A DNA stretch of 64,000 nucleotides from Oscillibacter sp. ER4 (lineage in GTDB: Bacteria > Bacillota > Clostridia > Oscillospirales > Oscillospiraceae), in contig NZ_JPJG01000014.1 in the NCBI RefSeq assembly GCF_000765235.1, forward strand, positions 49,771 to 113,770, read 5' to 3'. Under the pieces are notes generated by a model. The model was given only the letters and a program-made list of their open reading frames with translations. It made no database searches and was not told where the DNA came from. Each line of letters begins with the position of its first letter. Position 1 is the stretch's first letter. Position numbers and translations under genes: made by a program. Positions 1 to 7,212 of this stretch are shown here, in pieces.

Positions 1-88
1 AATAGGCGGCAAAAATGCCGACAAAGAAAATAACGACCGTGGAGATCGCCGCAATGCGCAGCGAGTTCCATAAGGGGTACCAATCCAT
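1..88 (-). CDS. modB: ModB, molybdate ABC transporter permease (5' fragment, cut by window edge)
   Basis: A reading frame opens at an ATG (88-86) behind a strong ribosome site, ggaggt on the minus strand (94-99), and runs off the left edge after 29 codons. The residues begin MDWYPLWNSLRIA and continue as a hydrophobic helix, the usual start of ModB-type permeases, which end up in the membrane and pass molybdate from ModA to the cytoplasm. It lies downstream of modA on the same strand, as in modABC operons. The gap of about 400 nt holds a repeat element, which is unusual inside an operon. Only the N-terminus is visible, so the call rests on these residues plus the modA context. Confidence 0.8.
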   Translation of the reverse strand, partial: MDWYPLWNSLRIAAISTVVIFFVGIFAAY

Positions 89-495
89 AAGTGACCTCCG
101 ATTTTCTGGAGTTTGGGAGATTCAGGCGATCTCCACGCCGCCGCAAATGCGGCGAAAAAAGTTTGCCACAAGACAAGCGGGTTTTCCGCCAGTGGCGGCG
201 GAAAGTTCGTGCCGCATCCTGCGGCAGGAAACGGGACAAAAGGGGATATCTCTTCCGAAAGAGATATCCCCTTTTGGAATCCCCAGAGAAGCGCAAGGGG
301 CGCTGCCCCTTGACCTCTCGTACTGCAAGGGTCAAACTACATCGATGGAACGATATGTAAGCGTTTTACTTCTGAACGACTTGACGTTCTTCTATTTCCG
401 TTGCGCAGCCGTTGGCAGCTTGCTGCCTTACGGACGCGGCATACTCTCTACGAGTACTCGTCGCTCCTGCAATAGTGTTACGAGACTATTTGCAA
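89..495. repeat. Mosaic intergenic repeat element, copy A (between modA and modB)
   Basis: This 407-nt gap has no credible gene. It holds a long hairpin at 238-275 (17-bp arms, 3-nt loop), then CCCCAGAGAA (281-290), then AAGGGGCGCTGCCCCTTGAC (294-313), which is also present in copy C at 13842-13861. A module at 401-461 (ttgcgcagccgttggcagct and onward) recurs at 63761-63820 and, inverted, near 1640-1698. Small hairpins with GC-rich stems (around 140-230) precede the long hairpin. No transposase or open frame with a ribosome site is present. Confidence 0.75.
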
Positions 496-1347
496 TTAGT
501 TAGCGGCGCTGAAGCCGACGCTCTCGAACACGGACATGGCGTCAGCGGCCTGGAGGTAGTCGAGGAAGGCCTGGGCGGCTTCTTCCTTCTCGCCCTTCAG
601 GACGGCGGCGGGATAGATGACCTGGCCGCACATCTCGGCGGTGGCGCTGTCGACGACCGTGAGGCTGGCGGAGTAAGCGTCGGTGGCGTAGATGATGCCG
701 CAGTCAGCGCTGGCCTCGCTCACCTGAGTGGTAACTTCCTTGACGTTGTTGCCGTAGGTCAGAGAGTCGGCGAGAGCCGCTTCGTCAAGGCCATAGTAGG
801 CGAAGATCTTCTGGGTGTACTGGCCGACGGGCACGTCGCTGTTGCCGATGGCGAGCATAACGTCGCCGCTCTTGAGGAGCTCAGCGAGCTGGTCGAAGCT
901 CTCGATGTCCTTGGGGTTGCCCTCGGGAACGGCGAGCGTGACCTTGTTCTCGAGCAGGTTGATGCGGCTGTCGGTCACGATGAGGTCAAGACCGTCGGGG
1001 TTCTTGTCATTGTCGTCAATGAGGCTGCCGTCCATGGCGTTCATCTGCTTGGGGGCGGCGGAGATGAACAGGTCGCAGTCAGCACCCTCGCTGATCTGGG
1101 TGAGGAGCTTGCCCGAGGAGTCAAAGTTGTAGGTGATGTTGACGTTGGGGGCAACTTCCTTGTACATCTCGGCGATCTCCGTCAGAGTTTCGGTCATGGA
1201 GGCGGCGGTGAAGACGACGAGATCAACGCTCTCGGCGTTCGCATCGCCTTGGGTGTCGTCGGTGGTTGTGTCGTCAGTCTTGCTGCCGCAGGCGGCCAGA
1301 GAGAACACGAGCGCAAGCGCAAGGAGCAGAGACAAAAGCTTTTTCAT
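496..1347 (-). CDS. modA: ModA, molybdate ABC transporter substrate-binding lipoprotein
   Basis: Extracytoplasmic receptor that captures molybdate (or tungstate) for the ModBC importer. The 283-residue product starts with a lipoprotein signal peptide ending LVFSLAAC, so the mature protein should be lipid-anchored at Cys19. The ModA fold is recognisable from FTAASMTETL near residue 45, NFDSSGKLLTQI, CDLFISAAPKQM, NSDVPVGQYT and the late DCGIIYATDAY; the Ser/Thr residues in the first two motifs are the usual oxyanion contacts. The start at 1347 was chosen over an in-frame upstream ATG (1449) because only it gives a signal peptide and a ribosome site (aaggaagt). A ModE-like inverted repeat lies about 135 nt upstream. 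The family assignment is solid; molybdate over tungstate is inferred from the Moco genes next door. Confidence 0.93.
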   Translation of the reverse strand: MKKLLSLLLALALVFSLAACGSKTDDTTTDDTQGDANAESVDLVVFTAASMTETLTEIAEMYKEVAPNVNITYNFDSSGKLLTQISEGADCDLFISAAPKQMNAMDGSLIDDNDKNPDGLDLIVTDSRINLLENKVTLAVPEGNPKDIESFDQLAELLKSGDVMLAIGNSDVPVGQYTQKIFAYYGLDEAALADSLTYGNNVKEVTTQVSEASADCGIIYATDAYSASLTVVDSATAEMCGQVIYPAAVLKGEKEEAAQAFLDYLQAADAMSVFESVGFSAAN

Positions 1348-1480
1348 GTTTGGATACTTCCTTACAAATTTTTTCTTTTTCGCGCATTCATTGAAAAGCG
1401 CGGCGATACAGGAACGGGCAAGAACACGCCGCACGCAATTTATTTCCAATCCCCAGCGAGGAACTTGGACAAAATCACTT

Positions 1481-1503
1481 CGCTATCCTCAAAATAGATA
1501 ACG
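1481..1503. promoter_or_regulatory. Candidate ModE-type operator upstream of modA
   Basis: Inverted repeat CGCTATC (1481-1487), 9-nt spacer, GATAACG (1497-1503); six of seven arm bases pair. Classical ModE boxes have the form CGnTAT...ATAnCG upstream of mod operons. A ModE-like regulator is encoded at 30528-30923 of this window. Regulation is inferred; no clear promoter was assigned next to the site. Confidence 0.55.
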
Positions 1504-1504
1504 C

Positions 1505-1955
1505 ACCCCCAACATTTCGCGCCCGCAGGCGCGAAGCGTTAAAGTTGTCAAAAAGTACCGACTCATTCGGTTCAAAAATCTATCAGTCCTGCCCCCCCTA
1601 ACTCCGCGCTCCTTGGGCGCGAAACAAGCGTCGCAGACTTTTCCCCGCAAGGGGGATGCGGCATCCGTAAAGCGGCAAAGCCGCTAACGGCTGCCCAAGC
1701 CGTCCGCAGACGGCAAATAATCTTGATCCGTTTTTTGCCGCGGTCACCGTCGCGGCATTACGATTCCTGCGCCCGTTGGACGTGCCAATCGTGCCGCTTC
1801 CTCGAAACTGGCTCACTTCATCCGCCGCTGGCGGCGCTTCGCCAATTTCCATGCGCGTGGCAAAAAACACCTCTCAGCCTGCAAGTGTGCGAGCGCAAGC
1901 GAGTGCGCGCAGCAGGCTGTACCCCCTCAAAACGATGGCTCCGCCATCGTTTTAA
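1505..1955. repeat. Structured intergenic element, copy B (with an inverted copy of the 60-nt module)
   Basis: The 612-nt gap between the molybdopterin-binding gene and modA contains no plausible gene. Seen here: hairpin TTCGCGC/GCGCGAA (1516-1535), also at 31712-31731; a reversed copy of the module at 401-461 around 1640-1698; and a larger stem CAGCCTGC (1875-1882) / GCAGGCTG (1912-1919) starting with GCAAGTGTG, matched at 31783-31842 with compensating base changes. The gene-proximal end is a terminator-like hairpin at 1929-1953. Confidence 0.6.
1929..1953 (-). terminator. Stem-loop after the molybdopterin-binding protein gene
   Basis: AAAACGATGG / CCATCGTTTT arms with a 4-5 nt loop, just downstream of the leftward gene ending at 1960; the 3' arm ends in a short T run on the minus strand. 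It probably ends the moaA operon transcript. Confidence 0.6.
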
Positions 1956-1959
1956 AGTT

Positions 1960-2979
1960 TTATTTTCCAAACGGGCAGATCGGATAGTGGCACGGCTTGC
2001 ACCCAAGGCACAGCCCGCCCTCACCGAGCGCCGCGATATCCGCGCGCGTCACGGGCACGTCCGCCGCGATCTTCGGCAGCATCAGATCAAAGACCGTCGC
2101 GCCCGCGTACATCACGCAGCCGGGCAGGCCCATGACGGGCATACCGTCGTCAAAATAGCCGAGCAGGAACATAGCCCCCGGCAGGACCGGCGCGCCGTAG
2201 GCGATGATATTCGCGCCCGCGGCCTTGATGCCGCCCGGCGTGTTGTCGTCGGGGTCGACGCTCATGCCGCCGGTACAGAGGATCATGTCGGGCTTCTTTT
2301 CGCGCATCGCGAGCACCGCGTCGCGCACATTCTCCACCCCGTCGCCGGAGTAGACGACCTCGAGCGTTTCGATTCCGTAGGTCTTGAGCTTGTCGATGAC
2401 GACCGGCGTGAACGTATCCTTGATGAGGCCCTTTTTGACCTCGCCGCCGGTGGCCACAATGCAGGCGGTCTTACGAACATAGGGCTTGAGAGACAGCAGC
2501 GGCTTATCGCCCGCGGCCTGCTCGGCCTTTTGGAGCTTTTCTTCCTCGATGATCAGCGGAATGACGCGCATGCCCGCAAGCTTGTCGCCCTCGCGCACGG
2601 CGGTGCCGCCCTTGCGCGTGGCGATCATCACCTCGTCCTGGCTATTCACGGCGACAAGGCGCGCGGAATCGACCAGAAACACGCCGTCACAGGCGGCCTT
2701 GAGCTCGATCTTGCCCTCTTTCACGCCGCTGCGGATCATATTCTCCTGCCCGCAGAGGGCCAGAAGCCGCTCCGCCGCGTCGTTTTCGTGCACCATGCCG
2801 GGCGTCATCTCCCAGACGTAGAGGTGCTCCTTGCCCATGCTGAGCAGCACGGGGATGTCCTCCTCCGTCACGACATGGCCCTTGCGGAAGCGCGCGTCCT
2901 TATACTGGTCCTTGATGATCTGCGTCATGTCGTGGCAGAGCACATGGCCCACCGCGTCCTCGGTTTTGATAAGTCTCAT
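1960..2979 (-). CDS. Molybdopterin-binding protein with MoeA/MogA-like domain and Cys-rich tail
   Basis: A 339-residue cytosolic protein of molybdenum-cofactor metabolism. The N-terminal half (DAVGHVLCHDMTQI, FRKGHVVTEEDIPVL) resembles the substrate-entry region of MoeA-like proteins. The second half, about residues 165-310, is a MoCF-biosynthesis domain with TGGMSVDPDDNTP and LPGCVMY. The last 16 residues carry four cysteines spaced CX2CX2CX4C (CLGCKPCHYPICPFGK), suggesting bound metal. The start at 2979 overlaps the MOSC gene stop by 4 nt (ATGA), arguing for translational coupling; an ATG farther upstream at 3105 would lie deep inside that gene. The family is recurrent in clostridial Moco operons, but the exact reaction (molybdate insertion or cofactor transfer) is unknown to me. 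Confidence 0.82.
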   Translation of the reverse strand: MRLIKTEDAVGHVLCHDMTQIIKDQYKDARFRKGHVVTEEDIPVLLSMGKEHLYVWEMTPGMVHENDAAERLLALCGQENMIRSGVKEGKIELKAACDGVFLVDSARLVAVNSQDEVMIATRKGGTAVREGDKLAGMRVIPLIIEEEKLQKAEQAAGDKPLLSLKPYVRKTACIVATGGEVKKGLIKDTFTPVVIDKLKTYGIETLEVVYSGDGVENVRDAVLAMREKKPDMILCTGGMSVDPDDNTPGGIKAAGANIIAYGAPVLPGAMFLLGYFDDGMPVMGLPGCVMYAGATVFDLMLPKIAADVPVTRADIAALGEGGLCLGCKPCHYPICPFGK

Positions 2980-3413
2980 TTCTTCAGCACCTCGATCTCG
3001 TCTCCAGCCTGAATGCGGCCCTCTTTGATCACAATGGCAAAGATGCCTTCGGTCGGCATCACGCATTTGCCCGTCGTGCGCTTGATCTCGCAGTCGTTGT
3101 GGCACTGCTTGCCGATCTGCGTGACCTCAAGCTCCGTCTCGCCCACGCGCAGGCGCGTGCCGACGGGGAGCGTCTTGAGCTCGATGCCTCGGGTGTTGAT
3201 GTTTTCGGCAAAGATGCCCGCATCCAGCTCAAGCGGGCAAATAGCGCGCATCGTGTCCACGCTCTCGTCGGCCAGCAGGCTGATCTGGCGGTGCCAGTCA
3301 CCCGCGTGGGCGTCGCCCACAATGCCGTGGCGGTATTTTACGTCGATATAGGGCACCTCGTGCTTGCGCACGCCCTTTTTTTCGCTGATGTTCACAGCGG
3401 TCACCCGTGCCAT
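2976..3413 (-). CDS. MOSC domain protein
   Basis: A 145-residue stand-alone MOSC domain (the C-terminal domain of Moco sulfurases). These beta-barrel proteins are thought to carry or transfer sulfur to molybdenum cofactor or bind its products. Seen: RHGIVGDAHAGDWHRQISLL near residues 28-47, AENINTRGIELKTLPVGTRLRVG in the middle, and the family cysteine in IGKQCHNDCEIKR at about 105-117. The start at 3413 (MARVTAV) has GGAGG 9 nt upstream; an ATG at 3434 would overlap moaC and lacks a ribosome site. It sits between moaC and the molybdopterin-binding gene in one operon, so a role late in Moco maturation is likely. Confidence 0.88.
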   Translation of the reverse strand: MARVTAVNISEKKGVRKHEVPYIDVKYRHGIVGDAHAGDWHRQISLLADESVDTMRAICPLELDAGIFAENINTRGIELKTLPVGTRLRVGETELEVTQIGKQCHNDCEIKRTTGKCVMPTEGIFAIVIKEGRIQAGDEIEVLKK

Positions 3414-3417
3414 TTCT

Positions 3418-3888
3418 TCATTCCTCCGCTTCATAAACGCCGCTCTTGCCGCCCTCTTTATAGAGAAGGTGGATGCCGTCGATGCGCATATCGCGCTGCA
3501 CGGCCTTGCACATATCGTACACCGTGAGCGCGGCGACGCTGACGGCTGTCAGCGCTTCCATTTCAACGCCCGTTTCGCCGTGGCAGCGGACCTCGCTGCG
3601 GATGTGCAGGGCGGTTTCTTCGATTTCAAATGAGATGTCCACCTTCGTGAGCAGCAGCGGGTGGCACATCGGGATCAGTTCACTGTTTTTCTTCGCGGCC
3701 ATGATGCCCGCGACCTGCGCGACCGCCAGCACATCGCCCTTGCCGATGGAGCCCTCTTTGATCTTGTCCATCGTCGTTTTCGCCATGCAGACCGTCGCGG
3801 CGGCGCGCGCCACGCGATAGGTCTGCACCTTTTCGCTCACGTCCACCATGCGGGCGCGACCCTGTTCGTTAAAATGCGTCAGTTCCAT
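3418..3888 (-). CDS. moaC: MoaC, cyclic pyranopterin monophosphate synthase
   Basis: Second step of molybdopterin synthesis: converts the MoaA product (3',8-cyclo-7,8-dihydro-GTP) to cyclic pyranopterin monophosphate. The 156-residue length is normal for MoaC. Diagnostic stretches are [19 protein letters not shown], the active-site [14 protein letters not shown], and [19 protein letters not shown] followed by MCKAVQRDM. It starts 2 nt after the moaA stop, so the two are surely co-translated. MoaB/MoaD/MoaE genes are not in the window and must lie elsewhere if the pathway is complete. Confidence 0.96.
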   Translation of the reverse strand: MELTHFNEQGRARMVDVSEKVQTYRVARAAATVCMAKTTMDKIKEGSIGKGDVLAVAQVAGIMAAKKNSELIPMCHPLLLTKVDISFEIEETALHIRSEVRCHGETGVEMEALTAVSVAALTVYDMCKAVQRDMRIDGIHLLYKEGGKSGVYEAEE

Positions 3889-3890
3889 CC

Positions 3891-4832
3891 TCAGCCTCCG
3901 ATCGCAAACATGCCGCGGTGCGTCTCCGTGACGCCAGTCTCGTCCATGTGGTGGCGCTCCGGCTTCATCAGAATGCCGCGGCGGATGGCCTGCTCCAATT
4001 CCTCACCGGACAAGCCCCGCAGCGTGATCTCTGCGTCCGAATGCAGGCACGGCTTCAATTTCCCGTCCGCCGTGATGCGGATGCGGCTGCACTCTGCGCA
4101 GAACGCATGACTCATCGGCGCGATGAGGCCGACGGTCCCCTTTGCATCCGGCAGCCGGTAGCATGCGGCCACGCCGTCGTGCGAAACGGCCTCCAACTCC
4201 GGACAGCGGTCCAAAACCGCCTGCGAGGGGAGGTATGTACCGAAATTCTTTCCGCAGCCCATCGGCATGCGCTCAATGAAGCGCACCTGCCACGGATGTT
4301 CGCGCGTTAAGTCCACAAAATCGGCGATCTCGTCGTCGTTGACGCCGCCGAGCAGCACACAGTTGAGCTTGATCTTCGCAAAGCCCGCGCGCTCCGCCGC
4401 CTTGATGCCGTCCAAGGTATCCTGCAGCGTGCCAAGGCGCGTGATGGTGCGAAAGCGCTCCTCGTTCAGCGTGTCGAGGCTGATGTTGAGGTGCGTGACG
4501 CCCGCATCGCGCAGCGGCTGGGCAACCTCCTTGAGCAGGCTGCCATTCGTCGTGACGCAGAGCTCTTCAACGCCGGGAATTTCTGATAACATGCGGCAGA
4601 AGTCCACCGCACCGCGGCGCACGAGCGGCTCGCCACCGGTGACGCGGATCTTTTTGACGCCGCACCTGACCGCCGCTGCGGCCATGTCGCGCAGCTCTTC
4701 CAAAGAACAGATGTCCTCGTGCGCGCACTTTTCAATGCCACCGTCCGGCATGCAGTAGCGGCAGCGATAATTGCAGCGGTCCGTGATGCTGATGCGCAGG
4801 TATGTAATTGATCTTGCAAAGCCGTCCAGCAT
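3891..4832 (-). CDS. moaA: MoaA, GTP 3',8-cyclase (radical SAM)
   Basis: First enzyme of molybdenum-cofactor synthesis. It uses S-adenosylmethionine and two 4Fe-4S clusters to cyclise GTP. The 313-residue protein has the radical SAM triad C20-X3-C24-X2-C27 (CNYRCRYC) and the second-cluster cysteines C245, C248 and C262 ([18 protein letters not shown]). It ends in the family-typical GG that enters the active site. The start at 4832 (MLDGFARS) has AGAGG eight bases upstream; the longer in-frame ATG at 4877 has no ribosome site. It heads the operon moaA-moaC-MOSC-molybdopterin-binding protein, driven by the promoter at 4868-4896. Confidence 0.96.
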   Translation of the reverse strand: MLDGFARSITYLRISITDRCNYRCRYCMPDGGIEKCAHEDICSLEELRDMAAAAVRCGVKKIRVTGGEPLVRRGAVDFCRMLSEIPGVEELCVTTNGSLLKEVAQPLRDAGVTHLNISLDTLNEERFRTITRLGTLQDTLDGIKAAERAGFAKIKLNCVLLGGVNDDEIADFVDLTREHPWQVRFIERMPMGCGKNFGTYLPSQAVLDRCPELEAVSHDGVAACYRLPDAKGTVGLIAPMSHAFCAECSRIRITADGKLKPCLHSDAEITLRGLSGEELEQAIRRGILMKPERHHMDETGVTETHRGMFAIGG

Positions 4833-4867
4833 CTGAAACGCCTCTTTCTTCCATGGTACAGCATGAT

Positions 4868-4896
4868 ATTTTAGCAAATATCACGCTCTTACGCAA
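4868..4896 (-). promoter_or_regulatory. Promoter of the moaA operon
   Basis: On the minus strand TTGCGT (4891-4896), 17-nt spacer, TAAAAT (4868-4873). Transcription should start near 4861, giving a short leader before moaA, too short for a Moco riboswitch. Confidence 0.75.
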
Positions 4897-4898
4897 CA

Positions 4899-4922
4899 CA
4901 GTTGTCCGATAATGTCGAACTG
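4899..4922. promoter_or_regulatory. Inverted repeat between divergent moaA and iclR promoters
   Basis: CAGTT (4899-4903) and AACTG (4918-4922) flank an imperfectly paired centre. The site abuts the moaA -35 box and lies just upstream of the iclR promoter, so it could be an operator for the IclR protein. Weak evidence: short arms only. Confidence 0.3.
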
Positions 4923-4943
4923 TATTTTTATATTATCGTAATC

Positions 4944-4972
4944 TTGACTTTTTCCGCAGTATTTTTTAGAAT
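4944..4972 (+). promoter_or_regulatory. Promoter of the iclR gene
   Basis: TTGACT (4944-4949), 17-nt spacer, TAGAAT (4967-4972), about 35 nt before the iclR start codon. Confidence 0.75.
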
Positions 4973-5006
4973 ACAAGCAACGATTTTTGACCGGGAGGGC
5001 CGATTT

Positions 5007-5774
5007 ATGACTGACGGCAACACCATCCGCTCCGTGGCGAAGGCGATGGAGCTTTTGCAGTTCCTCAGCGACGCGGGCGAGGCGATGTCGCTCACGGCCA
5101 TCAGCGAGCGCGCAGGGCTGCCCAAGAGCACAGTGTTCGGCCTTTTGACCACCATGCGCGACTATGACGTCATCACACAGCACGCAGACGGCAAATACGC
5201 CCTTGGCCTGCGCCTTTTTGAATACGGCTGCCGCGCCAGCGCGTTCTGGAACATCTCGTCCCTCGCGCGGCCTTACCTCGAGCATCTGGCAGAAGCGACC
5301 GGCGCCTCCGCCATGCTCTCCACCTATGAAAACGGGCACATCGTCGCCCTCGACCAGGCCGAGGGGCGCGACAGCCTTCGCATCGTCTCCGCGCCGGGGG
5401 CGCGGCTGCCGCTGCACTGCACCTCGCAGGGCAAGATCGTCCTTGCCTGCATGAGTGAGAGCGAGGCGGCGACTCTCCTTGCCCGTGTGCCGCTCACGCC
5501 CTACACGCCCCACACGGAGACGGACGCAAACGCGCTGCTCGCATCGCTCCCCGCCTGCCGCAAGGCGGGCTTCGCCGTGGAAAACGGTGAGTATAAGATC
5601 GGTCTTCGCTCCATCTCCGCGCCGGTGTTCACCGGCGGCGGCGCGCTCAAGTACGTCGTCAGCGTACTGGGGATGTTCCGCTCCGTGCACTCGGACGAGT
5701 TCGCGCACGCCGAGCGCGCGGTCGTCGCCGCAGGGCAGATGCTTTCCGCCGCACTGGGCTATCCGGGAAAGTGA
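5007..5774 (+). CDS. IclR family transcriptional regulator
   Basis: A 255-residue DNA-binding regulator. The N-terminal winged helix (IRSVAKAMELLQFL, LTAISERAGLPKSTVFGLL) spans about residues 5-65. The C-terminal IclR effector domain (about 75-250) includes the family pocket segment LPLHCTSQGKIVLA. IclR proteins usually sense small organic acids or aromatics and control an adjacent catabolic or transport operon. The start at 5007 follows GGGAGG by 8 nt; in-frame codons upstream from 4902 overlap the promoter and encode no domain. It is divergent from moaA and precedes a MATE gene that has its own MerR promoter, so its target cannot be told from context. Confidence 0.9.
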   Translation: MTDGNTIRSVAKAMELLQFLSDAGEAMSLTAISERAGLPKSTVFGLLTTMRDYDVITQHADGKYALGLRLFEYGCRASAFWNISSLARPYLEHLAEATGASAMLSTYENGHIVALDQAEGRDSLRIVSAPGARLPLHCTSQGKIVLACMSESEAATLLARVPLTPYTPHTETDANALLASLPACRKAGFAVENGEYKIGLRSISAPVFTGGGALKYVVSVLGMFRSVHSDEFAHAERAVVAAGQMLSAALGYPGK

Positions 5775-5803
5775 GACTTTTTTCCGCGCGGAGAAATCTA
5801 CGC

Positions 5804-5834
5804 TTGACTCTACAATTGTTATAGAGTTTATGAT
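5804..5834 (+). promoter_or_regulatory. MerR-type promoter/operator of the MATE-merR operon
   Basis: TTGACT (5804-5809) and TATGAT (5829-5834) are separated by 19 nt instead of 17. The spacer carries the perfect inverted repeat ACTCTA (5807-5812) / TAGAGT (5822-5827). This over-long spacer with a centred palindrome is the hallmark of promoters activated by MerR-family proteins, and a MerR regulator is the second gene of the operon. Confidence 0.88.
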
Positions 5835-5868
5835 GACTCCATGCTATACTGACAAGGAGTCCTTTCCG

Positions 5869-7212
5869 ATGCAAAACGATCTCACCACCGGCAGCGTCTT
5901 TCGCAACGTTGTGTCCTTTTCGCTGCCGTATCTGCTCTCTTACTTTTTGCAGACGCTCTACGGCATGGCCGACCTCTTCATCATCAGCCAGTTTGAGGGC
6001 GTCGCCAGCACGACCGCCGTCTCCATCGGCTCGCAGGTGATGCACATGCTCACGGTCATGCTCGTCGGCCTTGCGATGGGCGCGACGGTCAGCATCGCGC
6101 AGGCCGCCGGCGGCGGCGACAAAAAGCGCACCGCCTCTGCCATCGGCAACACAGTCACGCTCTTCATGCTGCTGTCTCTTGCGCTGACGGCACTGCTGCT
6201 CGCGCTGCGCGGGGGTATCGTCTCCATCATGTCCACACCGGAGGAGGCCGTGCAGGGCACGCTCGCCTATCTCACGGTCTGCTTTATCGGTATTCCGTTC
6301 ATCACGGCGTACAACATCATCGCCTCGATCTTCCGCGGCCTTGGTGACAGCAAGAGCCCCATGTACTTCATCGCCGTGGCCTGCGTCGTCAACATCGCGC
6401 TCGACTACTACTTCATGGGCACGCTGCACCTCGGCCCCGCGGGCGCGGCGCTCGGCACCACGCTCTCGCAGGCGGTGAGCGTCCTCGTCTCGCTCGCGGT
6501 CATCTTGAAGCGCAGGCTCATCTCCGTCCGCCGCGCGGACTTTCGCCCGCAGCGCACCGTCATGGGTAAGCTCCTTCAGATCGGCGTGCCCGTCGCTCTG
6601 CAGGACGGCTTTATTCAGGTCTCGTTCGTCATCATCACGATCATCGCCAACCGCCGCGGTCTGACGGACGCGGCCGCCGTCGGCATCGTCGAAAAGATCA
6701 TCGGCTTCCTCTTCCTCATCCCGTCGTCGATGCTCTCGACCGTCTCGGCGCTCGGCGCGCAGAATATCGGCGCGGGCAAGCCCGAGCGCGCGCGTCTCAC
6801 GCTGCGCTACGCCGCGATGATCGCCTGCTCGTTCGGCATCGCGGTCGTCATCCTCATCCAGTTTATCGCCGAGCCGCTCGTCGGCCTCTTCACGCCTGAT
6901 GCCGCCGTCGCCGCCGCGGGCGGGCAATATCTGCGCGGCTACATCTGGGACAGCTTCTTTGCCGGCGTGCAGTTCAGCTTCAGCGGCTATTTCTGCGCCT
7001 GCGGCAAGTCGGGCATCTCGTTTCTGCACAATTCGCTCTCGATCCTGCTCGTGCGCGTGCCGGGGGCGTACCTTGCGTCCAAATACTTCCCGCAGACGTT
7101 GCTGCCCATGGGCCTTGCCAACGCCGCGGGGTCGCTTTTCTCCATCCTCGTCTGCGTGATCGCCTACGCCATCCTCACGCGGCGGGAAAAACGTGCGCAG
7201 GAGGCATCATAA
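5869..7212 (+). CDS. MATE family multidrug efflux transporter
   Basis: A 447-residue membrane exporter, normal length for MATE proteins, with about 12 predicted helices in two similar halves. Family landmarks are PYLLSYFLQTLYGMADLFII near the N-terminus, the AxGxxGGxxxS-like AMGATVSIAQAAGGGDKK loop, FRGLGDSKSPMYF in the first half and ALGAQNIGAGKPERAR in the second. Such proteins use Na+ or H+ gradients to export cationic drugs or metabolites. AAGGAG at 5854-5859 sets the start. It is co-transcribed with a downstream merR gene that begins directly after its stop, behind a MerR-type promoter, so inducible drug export is the likely role. The substrate is unknown. Confidence 0.93.
   Translation: MQNDLTTGSVFRNVVSFSLPYLLSYFLQTLYGMADLFIISQFEGVASTTAVSIGSQVMHMLTVMLVGLAMGATVSIAQAAGGGDKKRTASAIGNTVTLFMLLSLALTALLLALRGGIVSIMSTPEEAVQGTLAYLTVCFIGIPFITAYNIIASIFRGLGDSKSPMYFIAVACVVNIALDYYFMGTLHLGPAGAALGTTLSQAVSVLVSLAVILKRRLISVRRADFRPQRTVMGKLLQIGVPVALQDGFIQVSFVIITIIANRRGLTDAAAVGIVEKIIGFLFLIPSSMLSTVSALGAQNIGAGKPERARLTLRYAAMIACSFGIAVVILIQFIAEPLVGLFTPDAAVAAAGGQYLRGYIWDSFFAGVQFSFSGYFCACGKSGISFLHNSLSILLVRVPGAYLASKYFPQTLLPMGLANAAGSLFSILVCVIAYAILTRREKRAQEAS

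Noticed and set aside
15..503. A 162-codon plus-strand frame in the modA-modB gap
   Set aside because: Spans hairpins and repeat modules, overlaps modB in antisense, has no ribosome site; better explained by repeat copy A.
4833..5006. Molybdenum-cofactor riboswitch before moaA
   Set aside because: The promoter leaves a leader of only about 25-30 nt, too short for the Moco aptamer.
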